Assembly: GCF_029017505.1 (NCBI RefSeq)
Contig: NZ_JAQGEI010000001.1
Span: forward strand, 241,611-305,610
From: Sedimenticola hydrogenitrophicus
Lineage (GTDB): Bacteria > Pseudomonadota > Gammaproteobacteria > Chromatiales > Chromatiaceae
Direction of reading: 5' to 3'
DNA: 64,000 bases
In this document: positions 27,049-35,400 of the stretch, one piece after another
Layout of the letters: each line of letters opens with the position of its first letter
Position numbering within the stretch: the stretch's first letter is position 1
Notes under the pieces: generated by a model
Told to the model about the DNA's origin: nothing
Database searches by the model: none
What the model saw: only the letters and a program-made list of their open reading frames with translations
Position numbers and translations under genes: made by a program

Positions 27049-27302
27049 TGCGTTTTCGAGCAGCAGGGTGTACTTGATCACCACGTCCAGGTCGAAGAAC
27101 TCCACCATCTCCAGCGAGCGCCAGATCTCCTCCCATCCGCCGCCCAGGTCAGGGCGGTCCAGGACGTCCACCAAGGTGCGCTCCAAGCTAGTTACACGAA
27201 CGGATAAAGCCGGCGCGATCCACCTCTTTGACGGTGAAAAGCTGGTTCGCGGAGGCCGCAAGCTTCGTCGGAACCGCACCGGTCGGAACCGGTGGGAGCA
27301 AG
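27049..27302 (-). pseudogene. second AbiEi-type antitoxin remnant
   Basis: The minus strand reads NQLFTVKEVDRAGFIRS in one frame and, after a shift near 27195, VTSLERTLVDVLDRPDLGGG and WEEIWRSLEMVEFFDLD in another. This is the middle of an AbiEi-type antitoxin of a subfamily different from the one at 404-985. The N-terminal DNA-binding part and C-terminus are missing, and no AbiEii partner is present. Confidence 0.6.
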
Positions 27303-27315
27303 TCACTGGCCGTTT

Positions 27316-27375
27316 AGTGTAGCTTTTATGCGGTGTTATTTAAAAATATCTTTGTTAAACAATAGATTAACACCT
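27316..27375. repeat. ~60-bp direct repeat, copy 1
   Basis: It begins TAGTGTAGCTTTTATGC and ends in AACACC. It pairs with 27484-27543, with small insertions and substitutions. It lies at the edge between decayed accessory DNA and intact core genes in an AT-rich stretch. Confidence 0.7.
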
Positions 27376-27483
27376 GTTCGGCAGGAGTAATGGGCAATGG
27401 GCGCTAAGAATTAAGTTAAATAAAACAATGGGTTACAACAAAAAACACACTATTGAAGCAAGGGGCTGAAAAACTGTAACCTG
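27376..27483. other. AT-rich spacer between direct repeats, no gene
   Basis: No coding potential is visible. A short third echo of the repeat core, AAAACAATGGGTTACAAC, occurs near 27423-27440. Confidence 0.5.
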
Positions 27484-27543
27484 TAGTGTAGCTTTTATGC
27501 TGTTGATATTAAAAATATCCATGTAAAACAATGGTACAACACC
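27484..27543. repeat. ~60-bp direct repeat, copy 2
   Basis: TAGTGTAGCTTTTATGC at the left and ACAACACC at the right match copy 1 at 27316-27375. Both copies contain TTAAAAATATC-type AT-rich cores and AAACAAT. Confidence 0.7.
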
Positions 27544-27561
27544 CCTGCATCATTGGGGTGT
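27539..27561 (-). terminator. hairpin downstream of the cupin gene
   Basis: ACACCCC and GGGGTGT flank a 9-base loop, about 70 bases past the cupin stop on its strand. The T tract on the minus strand is weak. Confidence 0.35.
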
Positions 27562-27628
27562 GGGTGGGGCTGGCGGTGTGGTTCATGGTGCTGTGCGGTG
27601 GTTGTGGTCCGGTTTGTCGGGTATGGGT

Positions 27629-27901
27629 CTATTCGAAGCTGTAGTGCTTCTCGACCGGCTTGAGGATCTTCCAGGTGCAGGAGAGGCCGGCCGGAAAGGT
27701 GACCAGATCGCCGCGGCCGAAGCTCTGGGGCTGGCCGCCGTCCGGGGTCACCTCCACCTGGCCGCGCAGGAAGTAGCAGATCTCGGTGCGCTCATAGCGC
27801 CAGGGAAACTCGGAGATCTCCTTCTCCCAGATGGGCCACTCGAAGACGCCGAGGATCTCCAGCTTGGCCGGCGAGGCCTTGTGTTCATAGAGGATTTGCA
27901 T
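27629..27901 (-). CDS. cupin-domain protein (EutQ/DUF861-like)
   Basis: A 90-residue single cupin barrel. RYERTEICYFLRGQVEVTPD is the first cupin motif and GRGDLVTFPAGLSCTWKILK the second. The usual metal-binding histidines are largely replaced, as in the DUF861 group, so it may bind a small ligand without metal catalysis. It is monocistronic and divergent from pncC. Confidence 0.82.
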   Translation of the reverse strand: MQILYEHKASPAKLEILGVFEWPIWEKEISEFPWRYERTEICYFLRGQVEVTPDGGQPQSFGRGDLVTFPAGLSCTWKILKPVEKHYSFE

Positions 27902-28032
27902 AGGCGGCTTCCGGGTTGACGGTTCAGGGCCGCACAGTGTAGCCGAAATCGGCCGGACGGTCAGGCCCGATCTGGCAAAAGGGACGCCGGCGGGTGTTGC
28001 GCCGGCCCGGGTGAACCCAGATACTGTCCGCT

Positions 28033-28515
28033 ATGAATAATGAACTGGAACAATCGGCCCGTGAACTGGCCGCCCGGCTGCTGGACAGGAAGCTGAAGCT
28101 GGCCGCCGCCGAGTCCTGTACCGGTGGCTGGATCGCCAAGGTAGTGACCGATATCGCCGGCAGCAGCGACTGGTTCGAGCGCGGCTTCGTCACCTACAGC
28201 AACGCGGCCAAGCAGGAGATGCTGGGGGTGCGGGCAGAGACCCTGGCGGCCCACGGTGCCGTCAGCGAGCCGGTGGTGCGGGAGATGGTGGCCGGCGCCC
28301 TGGCCCACAGCCATGCCGACCTGGCGCTCTCGGTCAGCGGTATCGCCGGTCCGGGGGGCGGTGCCCCGGAGAAGCCGGTGGGCAGCGTCTGGTTTGCCTG
28401 GCAGCGCCGGGGAGCGGAGGCGGTCGCCACTTGCCACCATTTTTCCGGCGACCGGGAGGCGGTACGCCGGCAGGCGGTGCTGGTGGCATTACAGGGGGCG
28501 CTGGCGATCTTGTAA
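28033..28515 (+). CDS. pncC: nicotinamide-nucleotide amidohydrolase (CinA C-terminal domain)
   Basis: A 160-residue stand-alone CinA_C protein, which converts nicotinamide mononucleotide to nicotinate mononucleotide in pyridine-nucleotide salvage. KLAAAESCTGGWIAKVVTDI, ERGFVTYSNAAKQEMLGV and SVSGIAGPGGGAPEKPVGSV are the family's signature blocks, including the catalytic Ser of SCTGG. Its place before recA is conserved in gammaproteobacteria. Confidence 0.93.
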   Translation: MNNELEQSARELAARLLDRKLKLAAAESCTGGWIAKVVTDIAGSSDWFERGFVTYSNAAKQEMLGVRAETLAAHGAVSEPVVREMVAGALAHSHADLALSVSGIAGPGGGAPEKPVGSVWFAWQRRGAEAVATCHHFSGDREAVRRQAVLVALQGALAIL

Positions 28516-28535
28516 CAGGCGTGACCTGTCCAGAT

Positions 28536-28617
28536 GGTAGGGTGGGCACGTCTTCTGTGCCCACGCTGTCCCGTGTTGTCGCCTCCGCGTGGGCACAAAA
28601 AGCGTGCCTACCCTACC
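28536..28617. repeat. foldback repeat with nested arms (REP/MITE-like)
   Basis: GGTAGGGTGGGCACG at the left is mirrored as CGTGCCTACCCTACC at the right. An inner pair TGTGCCCACGC / GCGTGGGCACA is nested inside. No coding potential. Such sequences are commonly interspersed repeats. Confidence 0.75.
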
Positions 28618-28633
28618 AAGCTGTCACTGTCCA

Positions 28634-28703
28634 GGGGTCGGAGTCAAGCCGCCGATAACCTGGCGACTTGCCGCCAAAGGTTATGCGGCTTGACTCCGAC
28701 CCC
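28634..28703. repeat. foldback repeat with perfect 19-bp arms
   Basis: GGGGTCGGAGTCAAGCCGC and its exact reverse complement enclose nested shorter stems (ATAACC/GGTTAT, GGCG/CGCC). It resembles the GGGGTCGGAGTCAAG interspersed repeats found near REP-type elements. It lies in the gap between pncC and the DUF3422 gene and could also end transcription from both. Confidence 0.75.
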
Positions 28704-28724
28704 TCAAGAAACTCCCGGGCCGCC

Positions 28725-30026
28725 TCACCCCTCCGTATGCCCCGCCAGCCGCTTCAGCCGCCGCACCCCGAGGAACACCGCGGCCACCACCAGCGGGATG
28801 GCCAGGCCGGTGCCCAGTTCCACGTTGATGCCGACACCGGCCGACTTGAGCCCCTTCAGGCCATAGCCCACCAGTCCCAGCAGGTAGTAGCTGAGCACCA
28901 CCACCGAGAGCCCCTCCACCGTCTCCTGCATGCGCAGTTGCAGATGGGCGCGCCGGTCCATGGAGCGGAGCAGGTCCTTGGTCTGTCCCTCCATGCTCAC
29001 ATCGACCCGGGTACGCAGCAGGTTGGAGGCGCGCGCCACCCGGGTGGCCAGGGCCTGGATGCGCTGGTCCACCGAGCGGCAGGTGTGCATGGCCGGTGCC
29101 AGCCGCCGCTGCATGAACTCGTGCAGCATCTGCACCCCCTGGATGCGCTCCTCGCGCAACTCGGCCAGGCGCTGCTGGATAATGTCGTCATAGGCGTCCG
29201 CGGCGCTGAAGCGGTAGCTGGTGCTGGAGGCGATCTGCTCCACCTGCGCGGCGAGTCCGGTCAGCTGGTCCAGCGCGTGGTGTTCGTCCTCCAGGTTGTC
29301 GATGTCGACGATCTCGCCGGTCAGGCTGTTCAGCGCCTGGTCCAGCCGGCCGAGCTGCTGGCCGTACTGCTGGGCCAGCGGGAAGGCGAGCAGGGCCAGC
29401 AGACGGTACTGCTCCAGCTCGCACAGGCGCTGCAGCAGGCGCCCGGCCTGACGGCTGCGCAGGTGATTGTCCTGGATCAGGAAGCGGCTGAAGCCGTCGG
29501 CATGGATATGGAAGTCGGTCCAGACCCGGGCGGCCCCGCCGGCCACCAGCGAGCCGGTCACCGTGTTGCTGGCAAACAGGGTGGCCAGCTCCTCGATCTC
29601 CTGGTTGGGGTAGGTTTGGGGTGCCAGGGCCAGGTGGGTCGCGGTCAGGAGTTTACCCGGCAACTGCGCCAGCCAGTCGGTCGGCACCCGGTTGATGGCG
29701 GTCTCCTGGAACGGCTGCTCAAACGGCGCGCTGTGAAAAAAGGTGTAGCTGGAGAATTCGCTGTGGCGCTCCCACTTCAACCGGAACACCCCCAGGTCGG
29801 CGCTGTGGTGGCGGGCGGAGGGGGATGGCGGTGCCACCCGGAAGCGCTCGCACAGCGCCGCGATCATCTCCCGCTCTTGCGGCAGCAGGCTCTCGTCCGA
29901 GAGGATCGCCAGATGGCTCGCCTGCACCGGGGCGGTCAGCTGTTCATAGGGGCGGGCGTGGACTTCACTGGCCAGCTGGTTGCGTAACGGATAGTTGGCG
30001 ATGCCGGCGGTCTCTCCTGATAACAT
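28725..30026 (-). CDS. DUF3422-family membrane protein
   Basis: A 433-residue protein of unknown function. NYPLRNQLASEVHARPYEQL near the N-terminus is the family signature. The middle holds long helical stretches rich in Gln/Arg (LGRLDQALNSLTGEIVDIDN, SMEGQTKDLLRSMDRR), and two membrane helices lie at the C-terminus (VVVLSYYLLGLVGYGL; GLAIPLVVAAVFLGV). The design, soluble domain plus coiled coils plus C-terminal anchor, is shared with the family. I chose MLSGET at 30026; longer in-frame starts would run through low-quality leader sequence. Confidence 0.85.
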   Translation of the reverse strand: MLSGETAGIANYPLRNQLASEVHARPYEQLTAPVQASHLAILSDESLLPQEREMIAALCERFRVAPPSPSARHHSADLGVFRLKWERHSEFSSYTFFHSAPFEQPFQETAINRVPTDWLAQLPGKLLTATHLALAPQTYPNQEIEELATLFASNTVTGSLVAGGAARVWTDFHIHADGFSRFLIQDNHLRSRQAGRLLQRLCELEQYRLLALLAFPLAQQYGQQLGRLDQALNSLTGEIVDIDNLEDEHHALDQLTGLAAQVEQIASSTSYRFSAADAYDDIIQQRLAELREERIQGVQMLHEFMQRRLAPAMHTCRSVDQRIQALATRVARASNLLRTRVDVSMEGQTKDLLRSMDRRAHLQLRMQETVEGLSVVVLSYYLLGLVGYGLKGLKSAGVGINVELGTGLAIPLVVAAVFLGVRRLKRLAGHTEG

Positions 30027-30290
30027 GCACGGATTCCTGTTCAGTGGCGAAAGGCAAAAAGATACACCGGACCGATTGTACCTGTAATTCCCGCCGCGGG
30101 GTCCCGGCGGATGGAGTAATAAGGCCATTGTCGGCAAACGAAGTACCAGCAAGATGGTGCTTTGTTTGACAGAAATGGCCTAAATTCTGAACGGACTCAT
30201 GACTTGAGCCTGCCGCTGTGTAATAATGGAGAACATCAGTAGAACTTAACGGGTGGCGGGATGTCGCCTACAGTCAAATCGGGGGAAGCA
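30027..30290. promoter_or_regulatory. divergent promoter region of DUF3422 gene and recA
   Basis: The gap has TTGACA at 30166-30171 and TAATAAT at 30221-30227, but they are not spaced as one promoter. I could not find a classic LexA box (CTGT-N8-ACAG), which would be expected if recA is SOS-controlled as in E. coli. Confidence 0.35.
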
Positions 30291-31325
30291 ATGGACGAAA
30301 ATCGCAAGAAGGCTTTGGGTGCCGCACTGAGTCAGATCGAGAAACAGTTCGGCAAGGGCGCGGTGATGCGCATGGGTGACGGTACGGCTCTCAAAAACAT
30401 CGAGGTGATCTCCACCGGATCGATCAATCTGGATATCGCGCTCGGTGTCGGTGGTGTGCCCAAGGGGCGGGTGATCGAGATCTACGGTCCGGAATCCTCG
30501 GGCAAGACCACCCTCACCCTGCATGTGGTGGCGGAGTCCCAGAAAATGGGTGGCACGGCGGCCTTTGTCGATGCCGAGCACGCCCTGGATCCCCAGTATG
30601 CCGAGAAGCTGGGGGTCAACGTGGATGAGCTGCTGGTCTCCCAGCCCGATACCGGCGAGCAGGCGCTGGAGATCACCGACATGCTGGTGCGTTCCGGCGC
30701 GGTGGACGTGGTGGTGGTCGATTCGGTGGCGGCGCTGACCCCCAAGGCGGAGATCGATGGCGACATGGGCGACACCCACGTCGGCCTGCAGGCGCGCCTG
30801 ATGTCCCAGGCGTTACGCAAACTGACGGCCAATATCAAGCGTTCCAACTGCGTGGTCATCTTCATCAACCAGATCCGCATGAAGATCGGCGTGATGTTCG
30901 GCAATCCGGAGACCACCACCGGTGGTAACGCCCTCAAGTTCTACTCTTCGGTGCGCCTGGATATCCGCCGTACCGGCGCCATCAAGAAGGGCGACGAGGT
31001 GATCGGCAACGAGACCAAGGTCAAGGTGGTGAAGAACAAGGTGGCGCCGCCCTTCAAACAGGTCAACTTCGAGATTCTTTATGGCGAGGGTATCTCCCGT
31101 GAGGGCGAGCTGATCGATCTGGGTGTGCAGTACGGGCTGGTGGAGAAATCCGGTGCCTGGTACAGCTACAACGGTGACCGTATCGGCCAGGGCAAGGACA
31201 ATGTGCGCAATTTCCTCAAGGAGAACCGGGATATCGCCCAGCACCTGGAGGATCAGATCCGCGCGCAGGCCTTTCCCAAACCCGAGGTGAAGTCGGATGA
31301 GGCCGAGGCCGGCATCGAGGTCTGA
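30291..31325 (+). CDS. recA: recombinase RecA
   Basis: A 344-residue DNA-dependent ATPase for strand exchange and LexA cleavage. Walker [11 protein letters not shown] (about residues 66-75), [16 protein letters not shown] (Walker B), and loop L1/L2 regions including [19 protein letters not shown] are intact. I chose the ATG at 30291, after GGGGGAAGC, giving [10 protein letters not shown]. recX follows 13 bases later. Confidence 0.98.
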   Translation: MDENRKKALGAALSQIEKQFGKGAVMRMGDGTALKNIEVISTGSINLDIALGVGGVPKGRVIEIYGPESSGKTTLTLHVVAESQKMGGTAAFVDAEHALDPQYAEKLGVNVDELLVSQPDTGEQALEITDMLVRSGAVDVVVVDSVAALTPKAEIDGDMGDTHVGLQARLMSQALRKLTANIKRSNCVVIFINQIRMKIGVMFGNPETTTGGNALKFYSSVRLDIRRTGAIKKGDEVIGNETKVKVVKNKVAPPFKQVNFEILYGEGISREGELIDLGVQYGLVEKSGAWYSYNGDRIGQGKDNVRNFLKENRDIAQHLEDQIRAQAFPKPEVKSDEAEAGIEV

Positions 31326-31338
31326 GGTGCCCGAGGCT

Positions 31339-31821
31339 ATGGAGCAGGCCCGGGTGGATCGGGCGCGGGCGGAGCTGGAGCAGGCGGCCCTCCGCCTGCT
31401 CGCGATCCGGGAACACAGCCGGGTTGAGTTGCGCAGGAAGCTGCAGTCCCGATGTGAAACCTCGGCATTGCTGGAGCGGGTGCTGGACGGGCTCGAGCTG
31501 CAGGGCTACCTGAGCGATGCCCGTTTTGTCGAGCAGTATGTCAGCAGCCGTAAACAGAAGGGATTCGGACCCGTCAGGATCAGGCAGGAGCTGCAGGAGC
31601 GGGGCGTGGCATCCACCTTGATCGATCCCCAGACCGATCCCCGGGACGGCGAGTGGCGGGATCAGATACGCGCCTGCTGCCGCCGCAAGTTCGGCGACTC
31701 CCCGCCGGCCGATTTCAAGGAGCAGGCCAGGCGCGCCCGTTTTCTCGAATACCGCGGTTTTCCCAGCGAACTGATTCGCGACTTCCTGTGGCACGACCCG
31801 GGTGACGGCTTCGGGTCTTAA
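31339..31821 (+). CDS. recX: RecA regulator RecX
   Basis: A 160-residue helical modulator that limits RecA filament growth. ALRLLAIREHSRVELRRKLQ and GYLSDARFVEQYVSSRKQKG are the typical three-helix repeats, and FGPVRIRQELQERGV follows. A GTG at 31327 is an alternative start; the ATG at 31339 fits family length better. The stop codon shares its last base with the left arm of a foldback element, so the C-terminus may have been changed by that insertion. Confidence 0.9.
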   Translation: MEQARVDRARAELEQAALRLLAIREHSRVELRRKLQSRCETSALLERVLDGLELQGYLSDARFVEQYVSSRKQKGFGPVRIRQELQERGVASTLIDPQTDPRDGEWRDQIRACCRRKFGDSPPADFKEQARRARFLEYRGFPSELIRDFLWHDPGDGFGS

Positions 31822-31982
31822 GGGCCCGCGCAAGAATTAGTTCCTGTATTCGGTTGCCCCTGGACCCCGCTGGCGGCATTACGCTTTTTTGGCAAGGGAA
31901 CAGCCATTGCCTGCAACGCGTGCCTTGCCAGCGTGGCCCAGGAACGCCCTCTGTACTACGGAATTATTCTTGCGCGGGCCCT
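31821..31982. repeat. 162-bp foldback element with three nested stems
   Basis: Outer arms AGGGCCCGCGCAAGAAT (31821-31837) and its perfect complement (31966-31982). Nested inside are GTTCCTG (31840-31846)/CAGGAAC (31939-31945) and TGGCAAGG (31890-31897)/CCTTGCCA (31923-31930). There is no gene. It may be a MITE-like element or a structured RNA. No clear target duplication is visible. Confidence 0.75.
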
Positions 31983-32429
31983 AAGCGTTGCGGAGGCACC
32001 TCGGATGGGCACGGATTTTTACATAGGGAAGCTGTTCGACAGGTGATTGGCCGTGCGAAGTGGCATGCAGGTGCCCGGCCTGAGGGGGAACCCATCTGTG
32101 TCCATCCGTGTGTATCCGTGGTTCGGATAGGGGCGGTCGCATCGTCCCGCAGGATTCCCCGTCACACTGGCTATACTCAACCCGGCGGTTACATTAATCT
32201 AGGGCACCAATCCAGGGCACCGTCGGGTCCGATGCCGGATGGTCCGGCGCTTGCCGGCCGGAAGCGCTCACGCAGGACAGGCCTTCGCTCGCTGACTGGA
32301 CCGCATCATCCGAGGAGTGTGGCTTGCGTCACCCATCTTTGACATTAGCGCCGCGGCAGGCTGGCGGCGCCCCAGCACTGGCGGCGGGCGGGTGGCCGGA
32401 CAACCGGCCGCCCCCACCGGGTGAGGCGA
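31983..32429. other. non-coding stretch upstream of the GGDEF-EAL gene
   Basis: I see no supported gene here. It includes GC-rich partial palindromes near 32340-32420 and a possible -10 sequence CTATACTC near 32172. A GTGAGG before 32430 is the ribosome-binding site of the next gene. Confidence 0.4.
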
Positions 32430-35400
32430 ATGAATAGCAGCAAACGGTTTGAGCTGGAAGAGGCGCTGCGCCACAGCGAGGAGCGTTTTCGTGACTTCGC
32501 CGCGGCGGCGGCGGACTGGTTCTGGGAGATGGGGCCGGATCTGCGTTTTACCTTCCTCTCGGGCCGGGTAGAGGAACTGCTGGGGCTGCAGCCGGAGGAG
32601 CTGATCGGCAGGACCCGGCAGGAGGCCCATCGTCACCAGCACCATGGGGCGCAGTGGCGCGCATACCTGACGCGGCTGGAGGCGCACGAACCGGCATTCT
32701 CCATCGAGTTGGACTGGATTCGTCCGGATGGCGAGACGCGCCCTATTCGCCTGCAGGGACGGGCAAGATTCAGCAGCACCGGCGGCTTCCTCGGCTACCG
32801 GGGCGTTGGCACCGACCTGACCGCCGTCAAGGCGATGGAGCAGGAGCGTCTGAAAGAGGCCGGGTTTCGCCAGGCGGTGATCGAAAAGGCGGCGGAAGGC
32901 CTGTGTGTCTGTTATCCGGTCACCGATCCCCCCTACCTGCGGTTCAGCCTGTGGAACCACCGGATGACCGAGATCACCGGTTATAGCCGCGAACAGATCA
33001 ATCAACAAGGCTGGTACCAGACCCTTTACCCCGACCCCGAGGTTCAGTCCCGGGTGGTCGAAAGAATGCAACGGATGAGCCTGGGGGATGACCTGAGCGG
33101 CGAGGAGTGGCAGATAACCCGCGCCGACGGCTCGTCCAGGATCATCAGTATCTCCACCTCGGTGCTGCCGTCGGAGGGGAAGGCGCCACGTGTTCTGGCG
33201 CTGATCCAGGATGTCACCCGCAAGCGTCTGCAGCAGGATGCGATACTGGAGATTGCCCAGGGTGTCTCCGCCGACAGCGGTGAGGGTTTTTTCAACTCCC
33301 TGCTGCAACACTTGACGCCCGCGCTGGGGGGCTGTTTCTCCTTTATCGGCCTGCTGGACCGGACGTTGCCGGATCGGGTCGCCACCCTTGCCGTTTACAG
33401 CACCGAGTCAGCGGTCGCTAATTTCACCTATCCACTGGCGGGAACGCCCTGTGCGGAGGTGCTGGATGCCGACTACTGCATCTATCCGCAGCATGTGGCC
33501 GAGCTGTTCCCCAACGACCCGGACCTGGCGAAACACCGCGTGGAAGGTTATGCCGGTGCGCCGTTGGACGATTCTCGCGGTCAGCGCCAGGGTTTGCTGG
33601 TGGTGCTGTTCAAAACGGCGATTGACAAGCCCCAGCAGGTGGAATCCATCCTGCGCATCTTCGCCACCCGCATCTCGGCCGAGCTGGAGCGGCGGCAGAC
33701 GGAACAGCACATTCGCGATGAGCGGCAACGCCTCCAGGATTTTGCCGAGATCGCCTCCGACTGGTTCTGGGAAATGGGGCCGGACCTCCGATTCAGTTAT
33801 TTCTCCGAACGCATCGGCGAGACCCTTGGGGTTCCCGTGGCGTATCTGTTGGGCAAGACCCGTCAGGAGCTGCTCGGCCGGGACTACGATCAGGCGCGCT
33901 GGGACAGGCACCTGGCGCTGCTCGAGGCGCGCCGGCCGTTCCGTGACTTCGAGTATGCCTTCCGCCGGGCGGACGGGGCGCAGTTCCACGTCCGCATCAG
34001 CGGCAAGCCGCTGTTTGATGAGGCCGGGGTTTTTTGCGGCTACCGCGGTATCGGCAAGAACCTGACCCGGGAGATCGCGGCGAGAAACGCGGAGCGTCAA
34101 TTGCGGGACCGCTTGCATGATGCCCTGGAGAGTGTGCCCGGCGGCGTGATCCTGTTTGACCGGGAGGACCGGATGATCCTCTGCAACAGCGCCTATCGGC
34201 GCGCGGTGCAGGAGATAGAACCGGTGCTGAGACCCGGCATCTCCTTCAATGAGCTGAATCGTGCGTTGGTCGATGCGGGGTTGATCGACCTGGAGGGGAT
34301 GAGCATGGATGCCTGGGTCAGCAAGCGCGAGCGCCTGCACCGGGAGCGTCGTCCGTTTGTGCTGAAGGTGAAGGGCGAGCGCTGGATCGAGGTGTTTGAA
34401 TACGTCACCAAGGAGCGGGGCACACTGGTCCTGCGCACGGATATCACGGAACGGATGCTGACCCAGAAGGCGCTGAAGGCGAGCGAGGGCCGTTATCGCG
34501 CGCTGATCGAGCAGGCCGCCGATGGCCTGATCGTCACCGACGAGCAGGGCATCATCACCGACTGCAACCGCTCCGCCCAGCTCATGCTGGGGCACCCCGA
34601 GGATGACCTGCTGAAGCGGCCCCTGGTGGAATTTATCGAGCCCGCCGAACGGGAGAAGTATCGGCAGCAACGCGCGGCTATTCACCACCGGGGGGCGATG
34701 CTCCAGCAGTGCCGGATGTGCCGCAGCGATGGCACGGTGCTGCCGGTCGAGGTGAGTGCCCGCGCCCTGCCGGATGGCGGCACCCAGGCGCTGATTCGGG
34801 ATATCTCCGAACGCCTCTCCTCGGAGGCGCGGCTGCGGCTCTCCGCCACCGTATTCGAGAGCACCCGCGAAGGGGTGGTGATCACCGACCGGGATGGCCG
34901 CATCACCGCGGTCAACTCGGCGTTTACCGAGATCACCGGCTACAGTGAGGCGGAGGTGAGCGGCCAGACACCCAGTATCCTGAAGTCGGGCCGGCACGAC
35001 GCGGCCTTTTACAGGGAGATGTGGGCGTCGCTAGACCGGCTCGGTTATTGGCGTGGGGAGATCTGGAACCGGCGGAAAAGCGGCGAGATCTATCCGGAGT
35101 GGGAGACCATCAGCACGGTCAGGAATGAAGCGGGTGAGCTGACCAACTACGTGGCGGTGTTTTCCGACATCAGCGATATCAAGGAGTCGGAATACCAGTT
35201 GGAATACCTGGCCCATCATGATCCGCTTACCGAACTGCCCAACCGACTGCTGTTCACCGCGCGCCTGGATCATGCCCTGGAACGGGCACGGCGTGACGGG
35301 CTCTGCCTGGCGGTGCTGTTCATCGATCTCGACCTGTTCAAACACATCAACGACAGCCTGGGCCACCCGGTGGGCGACGCCCTGCTGCTGCAGGTGGCCC

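Noticed and set aside
30027..30290. LexA box before recA
   Set aside because: I found no CTGT-N8-ACAG pattern. Either LexA here uses another motif or recA is controlled otherwise.
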